Positions 16,791 through 25,522 of a DNA stretch of 64,000 bases are shown piece by piece; the first letter of the stretch is position 1; each line of letters opens with the position of its first letter. Made by a program: the position numbers and the translations under genes. Source of the stretch: Leptospira montravelensis (lineage in GTDB: Bacteria; Spirochaetota; Leptospiria; Leptospirales; Leptospiraceae); the NCBI RefSeq assembly GCF_004770045.1, contig NZ_RQFO01000017.1:1-64000 (forward strand), in the 5' to 3' direction. The notes below the pieces were generated by a model. That model was not told the DNA's origin, ran no database searches, and worked only from the letters and a program-made list of their open reading frames with translations.

Positions 16791-16814
16791 GGTTGCGATT
16801 TGATAAGTTTTTGA

Positions 16815-16895
16815 TTGAGACCTATTCCTGCAACTCTATTTCACTTACAGGATCGAAGGGGATTTTCTCGTTTCCAATCCCGATTTAGGTCTCAA
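16815..16895. repeat. Ten-base inverted repeat in divergent promoter region
   Basis: TTGAGACCTA (16815-16824) and TAGGTCTCAA (16886-16895) are perfect inverted repeats separated by 61 bases. They lie between the divergent XPB-N-like and ABC1 kinase genes, with the second arm just before the AGGA ribosome-binding site of the kinase gene. They could be paired operator sites or a long-range leader stem. Confidence 0.5.
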
Positions 16896-16905
16896 ACTAG
16901 GACGT

Positions 16906-18204
16906 ATGGATTCTCTTTCTGAAATCGTTTCTTTCGGCTGGCAATCGAGCCTACGAGTCGCCCATTCCAGTTTTGTGTTCACTTCTAGGGCGATTGGGAT
17001 TCTGGCCCATCTTACCAAAGGAAACCCCAACCATAGAGAAATAGCCATTACCCTCCGAGAAGCATTCTCTGACCTGGGAGCCACCTATATCAAACTGGGG
17101 CAATTCATCGCAAGTGCCCCTTCCTTGTTTCCCAAAGAGTATGTTGAGGAAATGCAGGCTTGTTTGGATTCAGTGCGGCCTGTAGCATTTCGGGACATCC
17201 GATCCTCCGTCGAACGAGAATTGGGTGGTAAACTCGAAACTTTGTTCCATAGTTTTGATGAAACCCCTCTGGCTTCTGCTTCCATTGCGCAAGTCCATGC
17301 TGCTGTCACAAAGGAAGGTTTGGATGTAGTTGTAAAAGTCCAAAGACCTGACGTTCACCTAACGTTAAAAACTGATATGCAGATTTTGAGAATCCTTACA
17401 AAGATATTAGAAATCATTGCTCCTGAATTTAAAAAATCAGGACTTACCGCTATGTTTGAAGAATTTCAAACTTCGATCTTACAAGAAATAGATTTTATAC
17501 AAGAAGCAAAAAATATTGAAGAGTTTGAAGATTACCTTTTGCGTGTGAAAGAATCAAGAGCAAGAGTTCCAAGAGTATACCATACACTTTCCTCAAAGAA
17601 AGTTTTGACTATGGAAAGATTTTATGGAGTTCCTATCACCGATGAAGTCGGCCTTCGTAAGTTCACAAACAATCCGAGAAAAATTTTAAGTGATGCTTTA
17701 GAAATTTGGTTTTCTTCTCTATCCAACCAAGGTTTTTTTCATGCCGATGTACATGCAGGAAATCTTATGATTTTAAAAGATGGAACCATTGGATTTATCG
17801 ATTTTGGAATTGTAGGAAGAATTTCTCCTAAAATTTGGAAAGGACTTATGTTGTTTACCCAAGGAATTGGCATCGGCGAACCTACGTTAGTGGCAAAAGG
17901 GTTAGTAGAAATGGATTCTACTGATAGTGGAGTGAATCCTACTGTACTTGCAAAAGAATTAGATTCTGTTTTTAATGAATTAGAATCAGTCTATGTTCAT
18001 TTGACCGATAATGAGATATTTGACGAATCCAGGGTGAATCGAATTATGTACGAGATGAAGGAAATCGCCGAAAAAAATGGATTAAAAATTCCGAGAGAAT
18101 TTGCCCTTCTCATGAAACAAATGTTATATTTTGATAGGTATGTAAAGTCGATTGCACCAGAAATCAATTTATTTCGCGACACACAAAAATTTGCAATCTC
18201 ATAA
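16906..18204 (+). CDS. ABC1/UbiB-family atypical protein kinase
   Basis: The 432-residue member of the UbiB/ADCK/AarF family carries the signature KxGQ motif (YIKLGQFIASAPSLFP), the Ala-rich nucleotide loop (PLASASIAQVHAA), the ion-pair Lys in VVVKVQRP, catalytic HADVHAGNLMI and the metal-binding DFG (FIDFGIVGR). Family members support ubiquinone or other prenyl-quinone/isoprenoid metabolism, mostly as ATPases. Leptospira is expected to use menaquinone, so a direct ubiquinone role is unlikely. No C-terminal membrane anchor is obvious. The ATG has AGGA five bases upstream. FeoA starts 10 bases after the stop, so the kinase and Feo genes form one operon. Confidence 0.88.
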   Translation: MDSLSEIVSFGWQSSLRVAHSSFVFTSRAIGILAHLTKGNPNHREIAITLREAFSDLGATYIKLGQFIASAPSLFPKEYVEEMQACLDSVRPVAFRDIRSSVERELGGKLETLFHSFDETPLASASIAQVHAAVTKEGLDVVVKVQRPDVHLTLKTDMQILRILTKILEIIAPEFKKSGLTAMFEEFQTSILQEIDFIQEAKNIEEFEDYLLRVKESRARVPRVYHTLSSKKVLTMERFYGVPITDEVGLRKFTNNPRKILSDALEIWFSSLSNQGFFHADVHAGNLMILKDGTIGFIDFGIVGRISPKIWKGLMLFTQGIGIGEPTLVAKGLVEMDSTDSGVNPTVLAKELDSVFNELESVYVHLTDNEIFDESRVNRIMYEMKEIAEKNGLKIPREFALLMKQMLYFDRYVKSIAPEINLFRDTQKFAIS

Positions 18205-18214
18205 ACCAAAGATA

Positions 18215-18454
18215 ATGACAATACAAGATTTAAAAATCGGAGAAACAGCAGCGATTGTTTCCTTAGATTCAAGACATCTCCCAAGACCAATGTTAACCGA
18301 GTTATTAGAACTTGGCTTTTTCCCCGGTGCAGAAATCACACTCAAAGGAAAATCTTCAATACTGGGTAAAATGATTTGTGATCTTAACGGAACCACAATA
18401 GCTTTACGAATTCAAGATGGAAAAGCCATAGAGATTAAATTAAAACAAACATGA
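18215..18454 (+). CDS. feoA: Ferrous iron transport protein A
   Basis: FeoA is a small cytoplasmic SH3-fold partner of the FeoB iron transporter. Read from the ATG at 18215 it is 79 residues, the usual size: MTIQDLKIGETAAIVSL, then RPMLTELLELGFFPGAEITL (the family's LxxLGLxPG pattern) and a C-terminal GTTIALRIQDGKAIEI. A longer reading begins inside the kinase gene and is not needed. Its stop overlaps the FeoB start by four bases (ATGA), so the two are translationally coupled. Confidence 0.9.
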   Translation: MTIQDLKIGETAAIVSLDSRHLPRPMLTELLELGFFPGAEITLKGKSSILGKMICDLNGTTIALRIQDGKAIEIKLKQT

Positions 18455-20520
18455 AAGAAAATCGAATTTATTTAGTTGGGAATCCTAATTGTGGGAAATC
18501 AACTTTATTCAACCAACTTACAGGCCTAAAACAAAAAACAGGAAACTTCAGCGGAGTTACCGTCGAAAAAAGAGAAGGAACTCTAAATTTAGATAACGTT
18601 GACTGGACTATCACCGACTTACCAGGCACATACGGTCTTGGAGGAGTTGCGGAAGATAAAAAAATTGCTTATGAAGTATTACTTTCAAGAAAACCAGAAG
18701 AACAAGTAATTTATGTTTTAGATGCGTTGAATTTAGAACGTGGTCTTCAGTTTTTACTTCAAATTATTGATATGGGTGTTCCAACACTTGTAGTTTTAAC
18801 TATGAAAGATGTGTTGGAGAAAAAAAGAATTCAATTGGATTTAGAAAATTTAAAAAAATCCATTGGACTCCAATTTGTTTTGGTTAATGCAAAATCTGGT
18901 GAGGGGATTGAAAACTTAAAAGAGATTCTAAAAAATCCAAATAGTTTTCAGAAACGCCCTCGATTATGGACTTGGGGATCAAAAGAAGAAATTTTTTTGT
19001 CTACCGCAAAACAAAAGCTAGGCATCAATACAAATGAAGCAGAATTCTTTTTATCACAATCGCTCAAGTTTATCAATAAGGACCCTCACTTAAGTGACAA
19101 ACGTTATTTCACAAAGTTTCCAGAAGAAACTCAAAACTGGTTACAATCAACTGTAGAAGGAAAAGGTTTTCATTTTTACTACGAAGAAGAAATGATCCAT
19201 CGCTCCTTTTTTATTAAAAAAGTTTTGGCAAGTGTTATCACCTACCCAAAATCCATTCCCGGCAGTTGGGAAGAAAAATTAGATCGAGTTTTATTACACC
19301 CAGTCCTTGGTTTTGTTTGTTTTTTCCTTTTGATGGGACTTCTATTTCAAAGTTTATTTAGTTTTGCCGAATTACCAATGGATTTAATTGAATCCGGGAT
19401 CACAAACTTACAATCATTTGTTGATGGTTTCTTAGACGATGGACTTTTAAAATCTTTAATTTCAGAAGGGATTATTGGTGGTGTGGGAAGTGTTATCGTA
19501 TTTATTCCTCAGATTGCACTTTTATTCCTATTCATAGGAATTTTAGAAGAATCTGGTTATTTAGCGCGTGCTAGTTTCTTAATGGACCGAGTGATGGGAA
19601 AATTTGGACTATCCGGAAAGTCTTTTATTCCTTTACTTTCTTCTGCCGCTTGTGCCGTTCCGGCGATCCTTGGAACAAGAACCATAGAAAACAAATCAGA
19701 CCGTTTTACAACAATTATGGTATCCCCACTTATTATGTGTTCTGCTAGATATCCTGTATACATTTTAATTGTGGGAACTGTTTTTAGTTTTCCACCTGTT
19801 TTGGGAATATTTAATATCCAAGGGTTTGTTCTTTTCTCTATGTTTTCTCTTGGTATGATTGTTAGTTTCGGGTTTGCCCTTCTCTTCCGCAAAACTGTTT
19901 TTAAAGAAGATGCTTCCTATTTTGTAATGGAACTTCCCAGATACAATCTTCCTTCTTTAAAAAGTTTATTTCATACAGTTTATGCAAAGGTAAAATCGTT
20001 TTTATCAACCGCAGGGCAGATCATTTTGTACATATCTGTTTTGCTTTGGTTTCTAAGTCACTTCCCCGCAGATTACAAAAACAACGAATGGAAAACAAGT
20101 CCCATTGAAACATCATATATAGGTACCATTGGTAAGGGAATGGAACCTGCGATCCAACCGCTTGGTTTCGATTGGAAAATTGGAATCTCCATTTTAACAT
20201 CTTTTGCCGCAAGAGAAGTGATGGTTTCCACCTTAGCAGTGCTATATGGATCAGAGGAAAACGAGGAAGGAGAATCCCTACGATCTACACTTCGCACCGA
20301 AACAAGGGCTGATGGAAGCCTCGTTTGGACACCACTCTCTGGATTATCACTCCTTGTATTTTTTGCCTTTGCCAGTCAATGTATGTCCACACTCGCTGTA
20401 ACCAAAAAAGAAACCGGAACCATTTTTTGGCCGATTGTGCAGTTTTTGTATATGACAACACTTGCCATTTGTTCTTCCTTTCTCATTTTCCAATTAGGAA
20501 AAATTTTAGGATTTTCTTAA
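18451..20520 (+). CDS. feoB: Ferrous iron transporter B
   Basis: FeoB takes up Fe(II) through the inner membrane. The 689-residue protein has an N-terminal G domain: G1 GNPNCGKST, G3 DLPGTYGL, and a G4 that reads TMKD where NMxD is usual. A membrane part with two Gate regions follows, including the cysteines in SSAACAVPAILGTRT and SPLIMCSARYPVY. Length and order are normal though slightly short. No Fur-like palindrome was recognised upstream; control probably comes from the promoter before the ABC1 kinase gene. Confidence 0.95.
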   Translation: MKENRIYLVGNPNCGKSTLFNQLTGLKQKTGNFSGVTVEKREGTLNLDNVDWTITDLPGTYGLGGVAEDKKIAYEVLLSRKPEEQVIYVLDALNLERGLQFLLQIIDMGVPTLVVLTMKDVLEKKRIQLDLENLKKSIGLQFVLVNAKSGEGIENLKEILKNPNSFQKRPRLWTWGSKEEIFLSTAKQKLGINTNEAEFFLSQSLKFINKDPHLSDKRYFTKFPEETQNWLQSTVEGKGFHFYYEEEMIHRSFFIKKVLASVITYPKSIPGSWEEKLDRVLLHPVLGFVCFFLLMGLLFQSLFSFAELPMDLIESGITNLQSFVDGFLDDGLLKSLISEGIIGGVGSVIVFIPQIALLFLFIGILEESGYLARASFLMDRVMGKFGLSGKSFIPLLSSAACAVPAILGTRTIENKSDRFTTIMVSPLIMCSARYPVYILIVGTVFSFPPVLGIFNIQGFVLFSMFSLGMIVSFGFALLFRKTVFKEDASYFVMELPRYNLPSLKSLFHTVYAKVKSFLSTAGQIILYISVLLWFLSHFPADYKNNEWKTSPIETSYIGTIGKGMEPAIQPLGFDWKIGISILTSFAAREVMVSTLAVLYGSEENEEGESLRSTLRTETRADGSLVWTPLSGLSLLVFFAFASQCMSTLAVTKKETGTIFWPIVQFLYMTTLAICSSFLIFQLGKILGFS

Positions 20521-20551
20521 TTTGCCGACAATGATCTAAAGAAGGGAACAA

Positions 20552-21544
20552 TTGGATTTTAAAATTGGATCAAAAACTCTTACAAGAAAATCAGAACCGT
20601 ATTTAGTTGCTGAAATTGGACTAAACCATAATTCTGATTTAGAAATTGGCAAACGAACTATTGCCAAAGCAAAAGAATCTGGAGCGCATGCGGTCAAATT
20701 CCAAACCTATAGGACAGAAGAGTTCATTGATTCGACAAACCCTGACGTAAAATTTCTTTTTGATATTTTCAAACAATATGAATTGAACGAATCACATCAT
20801 AAGGAATTTCAAAAAACTTCCTTAGACCTAGGACTTGATTTTTTTTCTACACCACTTTGTGAATCCGCAGTTGATTTGTTATGTGGATTAAATGTACCTG
20901 TATTAAAAATCGCTTCTGGCGATATAGTTAATTTGCCTTTATTAAAAAAATCAATCCAATCCGGGAAACCTTTGATTGTTTCCACTGGTGCTGCATTGCC
21001 AGAAGAAGTGACAAGAGCCATTTCTCTTTTTCAAACTAACCAAACAGAAGTTTGTCTACTCCATTGTGTTTCTATGTACCCCACACCATTAAATAAGGTA
21101 AACCTTAGATCCATTCCTTATTATTTGGATACCACTGATTATGTTGTTGGTTTTAGTGACCATTCGGATGGAACATTGGCATCTTCTTTGGCTTGTGGTT
21201 TGGGTGCCGTGGTTTTTGAAAAACACTTTACTTTGGATCGAAATTTAGAAGGCCCCGATCATGGAATTTCGATGGACCCAATGATGTTTTCTAAATTGGC
21301 AAGTGACCTAAAACAAAGTTTTGAAATGGGCGGTGTTTATGGAAAGAATACACACACGGAAGAAACAGGTGGTTGGTTCTATGGAAGAAGGTCATTGTAT
21401 AAAAAAGGGAATTCAGTTCTGAGCCTCAGGCCAGCCTTACATACAAAAGATCAAAATGTTTTAAATTCCTGGGAGTTAGACCGAGTGGGAGATCCTTCTC
21501 TATTACAAGAAGGACCGATTCGTTTGGCACCTAAGTCTAAATAG
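20552..21544 (+). CDS. NeuB-family nonulosonic acid synthase
   Basis: The 330-residue protein condenses phosphoenolpyruvate with an N-acetyl-hexosamine sugar to give a sialic-type nine-carbon acid. Visible motifs are YLVAEIGLNHNSD, AVKFQTYRTEEF, FFSTPLCESAVDLL, LKIASGDI, PLIVSTGAA, GFSDHSDGT, VFEKHFTLDR and the C-terminal GRRSLY. Leptospires are known to make nonulosonic acids, but NeuA/NeuC-type partners are not in this window, so legionaminate, pseudaminate or neuraminate cannot be told apart. The start is a TTG with GGGA six bases upstream; no ATG fits. The C-terminal antifreeze-like (SAF) domain seems short or absent. A hairpin covers the stop codon. Confidence 0.85.
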   Translation: MDFKIGSKTLTRKSEPYLVAEIGLNHNSDLEIGKRTIAKAKESGAHAVKFQTYRTEEFIDSTNPDVKFLFDIFKQYELNESHHKEFQKTSLDLGLDFFSTPLCESAVDLLCGLNVPVLKIASGDIVNLPLLKKSIQSGKPLIVSTGAALPEEVTRAISLFQTNQTEVCLLHCVSMYPTPLNKVNLRSIPYYLDTTDYVVGFSDHSDGTLASSLACGLGAVVFEKHFTLDRNLEGPDHGISMDPMMFSKLASDLKQSFEMGGVYGKNTHTEETGGWFYGRRSLYKKGNSVLSLRPALHTKDQNVLNSWELDRVGDPSLLQEGPIRLAPKSK

Positions 21545-21552
21545 GTGCCAAA
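21523..21552. terminator. Hairpin across the neuB-like stop codon
   Basis: TTTGGCACCTA (21523-21533) and TAGGTGCCAAA (21542-21552) are perfect 11-bp arms around an 8-base loop. The stop codon TAG lies in the second arm. The T run after it is imperfect. The site separates two convergent genes and probably ends both transcripts. Confidence 0.7.
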
Positions 21553-21557
21553 TTAAA

Positions 21558-22793
21558 TTACATTTTTTGAATGATTTGTTCGAGAAGTGATTTTAGAAAA
21601 GCTGGATTGGGTGTTCCACTTTCGATTTTTCTATCATTCACATAAAGAGAAGGAGTCGATTGGATATTTAACTTCTCGGCTTCATCAATCTCCGCATTCA
21701 ATTGATTTTGTGCTTCTTTAGAAGCCATACATGCTTTCAATGAATTGACATTGAGGCCAATAGAATTAGCTAAATTGACAACACTAGATCCTGAGTGAGC
21801 AACACCCTTTTCCAAGTTATCATATAAACCACGATACATCGGCTCAAACTTTCCTTGTTTATCTGCACAAATGGCTGCAATGGCTGCAACACAAGAGGTT
21901 GCCCCTGGCCTTGGTTGTTGCATAAGACGGTTACAAGTTCCGTCTAGTGGAAAGTTTTTATAAACTACACGAACCATTCCATCATATTCGGAAAGAACCG
22001 TATGTAAGATATGACTTGTGTGCATACAATGCCCACAATTATAATCTGCATATTTTACAATAGTGATCGGTGCATCTTTTTTACCAATAAAAGGATAACC
22101 TTCCACTTTGATTCCGAGTGTTGGCTCTTGGAAATAAGCCGCAATTTTTGATTGGATTTCTGCCGAATCCATTCCTCTTGAAGTGGCTAGCGTATTGGAA
22201 TTAGACCCACTCACCCACATTTTGCTTGTGGCAAACCCAAGAGAAAAACTGAAAAAATATACCAGAGCTGCCGTTGTTATTCCATCTTTGATGGCAACAG
22301 GGAAATTCAAGGTTGGTTTACCTTCAGTTTTCCAAAGTAAAAACAAAATCCCTAGGAGAGCAATGGTAACGATGTAAGTGATGAAACAAAGTTGGCAAAT
22401 GGTTCCGATAATACCTACAGAAATCCCAAAAAGTACAAAATCAAAAATCAGTCCTAAAACCAGAATAGGAAACAAAAGAGAAATAAAATTAGAAACTTCT
22501 TCATTCGTTTTAGCTCTAGTTACCAAAAAGAAAGAATATGTAATTAGTCCGTAGAAACCAAATCCAAGTAAGGCGATCGGAACATTTCCTAAAAAAGGAA
22601 CTCCAGGAATCGCCGAATAAGAACTCTCTGCAACTTTTAAGCAGGAGTCACCACCGCCTAACGCAGAACAGGCAGAACTAGCAACATTTTCAGTTCCAAT
22701 TCCAAAATATTCAATTGCCAATAGGAAAGAGACGATGAGTCCTATGGCTCCACCAATCACCCCTGCTAATGCTAAATTCTTACGATTCATCAA
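21558..22793 (-). CDS. VKOR-DsbA fusion, disulfide-forming enzyme
   Basis: The 411-residue protein joins a vitamin K epoxide reductase membrane domain to a thioredoxin-fold DsbA-like domain. The VKOR part has several membrane helices, the outer cysteine pair in CSALGGGDSC, the following SSYSAIPGVPFLGNVPIALLG-type Ser region and the quinone-side CQLC (GTICQLCF). The DsbA-like part follows from about residue 235 with the active site CGHC (DYNCGHCMHTS) and TPSLYVNDR with the cis-Pro. Such fusions oxidise exported proteins and pass electrons to quinone, replacing DsbA/DsbB. The start overlaps the hisA stop by four bases, placing it at the end of the his gene group. Confidence 0.9.
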   Translation of the reverse strand: MMNRKNLALAGVIGGAIGLIVSFLLAIEYFGIGTENVASSACSALGGGDSCLKVAESSYSAIPGVPFLGNVPIALLGFGFYGLITYSFFLVTRAKTNEEVSNFISLLFPILVLGLIFDFVLFGISVGIIGTICQLCFITYIVTIALLGILFLLWKTEGKPTLNFPVAIKDGITTAALVYFFSFSLGFATSKMWVSGSNSNTLATSRGMDSAEIQSKIAAYFQEPTLGIKVEGYPFIGKKDAPITIVKYADYNCGHCMHTSHILHTVLSEYDGMVRVVYKNFPLDGTCNRLMQQPRPGATSCVAAIAAICADKQGKFEPMYRGLYDNLEKGVAHSGSSVVNLANSIGLNVNSLKACMASKEAQNQLNAEIDEAEKLNIQSTPSLYVNDRKIESGTPNPAFLKSLLEQIIQKM

Positions 22794-23536
22794 TTTTCAT
22801 TCCTCTTCTTACTTAGAATCCTGATACTTTCTTTTAGGTCTAATTTTCCTTCATAAATGGCTTTTCCCGTGATGGCACCAAAAAGTTTCCCTTGGGAAAC
22901 CTCATATAAATTCACCAAATCATCGATAGAGGATACTCCTCCCGAAGCCACAAGTTGCAAATCAGGAAATTGTGATAACAACTCTAAATACACCGCAGTA
23001 TTAGGTCCTGCCATCATTCCATCTTTCGAAATATCAGTAAAAATCACATGCCTGATTCCCATAACATACATTTTTTTTAAAAAATCTGTGTATTTGATAC
23101 CAGAGTTAGTTTCCCAACCTTTCGTGCGAACCAATCCATCTTTGGCATCCACACCAATCACAATACGGTTTGGGCCGTAGGTTTTTAAACCTAACTCTAC
23201 CACTGACGGATCTTCCACGGCCACAGTTCCTAAAATAAACCTAGAAACTCCAAGCCCATCATAAAATTTCATATTCTCCAAAGAACGGATTCCACCGCCT
23301 AGCTCTAATTCTACGGAGCAGTTAGCTTTGATTTTACGGATGGCTTTCTCGTTTTCTGATTTCCCGGTTTTCGCAGCGTTTAAATCCACAATATGGATGA
23401 GAGTGGCACCTTGTTCTTCAAAAACTTGGATCATTTTTTCTGGTTCAGAAGAATAAACTGTTTTTTTAGAATAATCCCCTTGGAGTAAACGGACAGCTTC
23501 GTTATCTAAAAGATCAATAGCAGGTAATACTAACAT
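22790..23536 (-). CDS. hisA: HisA, ProFAR isomerase
   Basis: HisA (1-(5-phosphoribosyl)-5-[(5-phosphoribosylamino)methylideneamino]imidazole-4-carboxamide isomerase) catalyses the Amadori rearrangement in histidine synthesis. The 248-residue (beta/alpha)8 barrel begins MLVLPAIDLL with the catalytic Asp8. It continues with VDLNAAKTGKSEN, ELELGGGIRS (first phosphate site), the second catalytic Asp in IFTDISKDGMMAGPN and LVASGGVSS (second phosphate site). Length is typical. It begins one base after the hisH stop and overlaps the VKOR start, so hisB-hisH-hisA-VKOR are tightly packed. Confidence 0.95.
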   Translation of the reverse strand: MLVLPAIDLLDNEAVRLLQGDYSKKTVYSSEPEKMIQVFEEQGATLIHIVDLNAAKTGKSENEKAIRKIKANCSVELELGGGIRSLENMKFYDGLGVSRFILGTVAVEDPSVVELGLKTYGPNRIVIGVDAKDGLVRTKGWETNSGIKYTDFLKKMYVMGIRHVIFTDISKDGMMAGPNTAVYLELLSQFPDLQLVASGGVSSIDDLVNLYEVSQGKLFGAITGKAIYEGKLDLKESIRILSKKRNEN

Positions 23537-23537
23537 A

Positions 23538-24164
23538 TTAAAGTTCTATAAAATTTTTCAGGATTCCAAGACCTGTTTTATCTGATTTTTCAGGATGAAA
23601 CTGAGTTCCAAATATAGCTTCTTTTTCTACTACAGCAGGAAAGGATTCTCCATAATAATGGCAGTTAGCTGTGATGTCCAACCTGTCTACACCAACAGGT
23701 CTATAGGAATGGATAAAATACATAAAGGATTCGTTCGGAATCCCTTTCAGCAATTTTGTATTTTTTGCTTTGATATCGAATAGTTTGTTCCAACCCATAT
23801 GGGGAACTTTTAAGTTTTGTTTGCCTTCAAACTTTCTAATTTTACCACGAATAAGCCCTAAACCAGGAATGGTGGTTCCTACTTTCGACGTTTCATCTGA
23901 ATCTTCAAATAACACTTGATAGCCGATACAAATCCCAAACAAAGGTTTGTTGGCCGCAACATGATCTTTTAATACAGATGAAAATCCAGCTTCTTCTAAG
24001 TTCTGCATCGCTTTATCAAAATGTCCATCACCAGGCAGAATAATTTTATCTGCTTTTTTTACTGTTTCTATATCACTTGTGAATTTAAAATCATTTGTAT
24101 AAAGGGAAACTGCTTTTAGTAGGGAATGGATATTCCCCATTCCAAAATCTAAAACTGCAATCAC
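23538..24164 (-). CDS. hisH: HisH, glutaminase subunit of IGP synthase
   Basis: HisH supplies ammonia from glutamine to HisF in the IGP synthase. The 208-residue class I amidotransferase has the nucleophile Cys in [22 protein letters not shown] near the start, VPHMGWN, and the His/Glu of the triad in GTQFHPEKS. hisF, its obligate partner, is not in this window. The start overlaps the hisB stop by four bases. Confidence 0.95.
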   Translation of the reverse strand: MIAVLDFGMGNIHSLLKAVSLYTNDFKFTSDIETVKKADKIILPGDGHFDKAMQNLEEAGFSSVLKDHVAANKPLFGICIGYQVLFEDSDETSKVGTTIPGLGLIRGKIRKFEGKQNLKVPHMGWNKLFDIKAKNTKLLKGIPNESFMYFIHSYRPVGVDRLDITANCHYYGESFPAVVEKEAIFGTQFHPEKSDKTGLGILKNFIEL

Positions 24165-24742
24165 TCCAACATTCCTTTTGTAGAAGGGATTTGATCCTTT
24201 GCCAGTGTATCAATAGCAAGCGCTTGCCGTAGAGCCTTACCAAGGCCTTTAAATATAGATTCATGGATGTGGTGGCGATTTTCACCGTAGTGAACGACCA
24301 CATGCAAATTCATTTTCGCATTGAGGGCAAATTTTTGAAGAAACTCAAGGGTAAGTTCTGCATCATAAATTCCAAATTTTCCGTCCATAGGAGGCCCGGT
24401 GTATTTAAAATAAAAACGTCCACCTAAATCCACGGCTACGGTGGTTAGAACTTCGTCCATTGGCAAAGTGAAATGACCATAACGAAAAATTCCCTTTTTG
24501 TCACCTAGCTGAGTGTGGATCATTTGGCCCATGAGGATGGCGGTGTCTTCCACCGAGTGGTGGCAATCGATACCAATATCCCCACGGAGTTTTAGATCCA
24601 TATCGATGAGTCCATGTTTGGAGATATGAGAGAGCATATGCTCAAAAAAAGGGATTTCTGTATCAAACTGATAGACCCCTGTGCCTCGGACATTGAGGTC
24701 GAGTCGGATGTCTGTCTCGGATGTCTTTCTTGATTCCACCAT
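24161..24742 (-). CDS. hisB: Imidazoleglycerol-phosphate dehydratase
   Basis: HisB dehydrates imidazole glycerol phosphate. Reading from the ATG at 24742 ([12 protein letters not shown]) gives 193 residues, the normal length for the single-function enzyme; a longer frame upstream adds 30 residues with no family likeness. Manganese-binding motifs are visible: [24 protein letters not shown] and [12 protein letters not shown]. An AGGA box lies very close to this ATG. The phosphatase half found in the E. coli bifunctional HisB is absent. Confidence 0.93.
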   Translation of the reverse strand: MVESRKTSETDIRLDLNVRGTGVYQFDTEIPFFEHMLSHISKHGLIDMDLKLRGDIGIDCHHSVEDTAILMGQMIHTQLGDKKGIFRYGHFTLPMDEVLTTVAVDLGGRFYFKYTGPPMDGKFGIYDAELTLEFLQKFALNAKMNLHVVVHYGENRHHIHESIFKGLGKALRQALAIDTLAKDQIPSTKGMLE

Positions 24743-24797
24743 ATTCCTAGCATGTTTGTTAGAAAACCCAGGTGTCAAGAGAGAATGTGAGGGAACT

Positions 24798-24944
24798 TTA
24801 AGACGCGAGGCTAAAGACCCCTGCCAAATCATACCCTACGAAAACCCAGAAAAAATAAACTAAGGCAATTACCGTAAAAATAAGAATGCGTTTCCAATAT
24901 TCTTGCAAAGAAGTCCCTCTAAAGAGAGAAACAACTGTAACCAA
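24798..24944 (-). CDS. Candidate small single-pass membrane protein
   Basis: A 48-codon frame from a TTG at 24944, preceded by AAAAGGA, encodes a basic/amphipathic start ([19 protein letters not shown]) and one strong membrane segment ([19 protein letters not shown]), ending [10 protein letters not shown] before TAA. It fills part of the gap between the 155-residue hypothetical gene and hisB. The even hydrophobic stretch and the ribosome-binding site support it; there is no family evidence, and the start codon is not certain. It could be chance. Confidence 0.35.
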   Translation of the reverse strand: MVTVVSLFRGTSLQEYWKRILIFTVIALVYFFWVFVGYDLAGVFSLAS

Positions 24945-25005
24945 AATCCTTTTCAGTTTTTTTAGGGAAATCCCAATTTTTTAAAGCCCGTAGGCGCTTT
25001 TTCTC

Positions 25006-25473
25006 TTATTTACCGAATCGTTGGTTGAACATACGCACGAGTTCCGAGATGGAATCTTCCACATATTTAAAATGTTTTGGTTTCATCGGATCCAAAGGCA
25101 TCATATCATGAATTTTTTTATAACGGTCAAAGGACTCTCGAATGTATTCTAGGTACTTTTGGCTTGTGATTCCATAACGTTTGAAGATAGATTCATTCTC
25201 AAGGAACATTCTCTTAAAATCATCTGCATATGTTCCGTCGTTCAAAAAATAGAAACGGAGGTCCGTTTTAGCCTGTGAAAAAACTATATCGATATTCGTA
25301 ATGAATTTGGAAGTTTTGACCGTATCTGTTGTTTCTTGGCTCTGCGAAGACAATTTCGCTGCCGCTTGTTCGATCGCTTTTTGTTCGGAACTACGTTTTT
25401 CTTTTTCGAATTCTTTTGCTAATTTTTCGCGTTTGAGAACCTCTTCTACAGAGGATTTCTTTTCTACAGGCAT
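25006..25473 (-). CDS. Conserved hypothetical protein, helical
   Basis: The 155-residue protein starts with a charged coiled-coil-like segment (EEVLKREKLAKEFEKEKRSSEQKAIEQAAAKL region, residues 9-41). A more globular part follows (ITNIDIVFSQAKTDLRFYFLND, MFLENESIFKRYGI). No signal peptide or known motif is present. It lies 49 bases after the rhomboid gene in the same direction, so the two may be co-transcribed. The function is unknown. Confidence 0.6.
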   Translation of the reverse strand: MPVEKKSSVEEVLKREKLAKEFEKEKRSSEQKAIEQAAAKLSSQSQETTDTVKTSKFITNIDIVFSQAKTDLRFYFLNDGTYADDFKRMFLENESIFKRYGITSQKYLEYIRESFDRYKKIHDMMPLDPMKPKHFKYVEDSISELVRMFNQRFGK

Positions 25474-25522
25474 GTTTTCATTATCCCCATCTCAAGAGAC
25501 TGTCAAGAAATTAGACGAAAAA

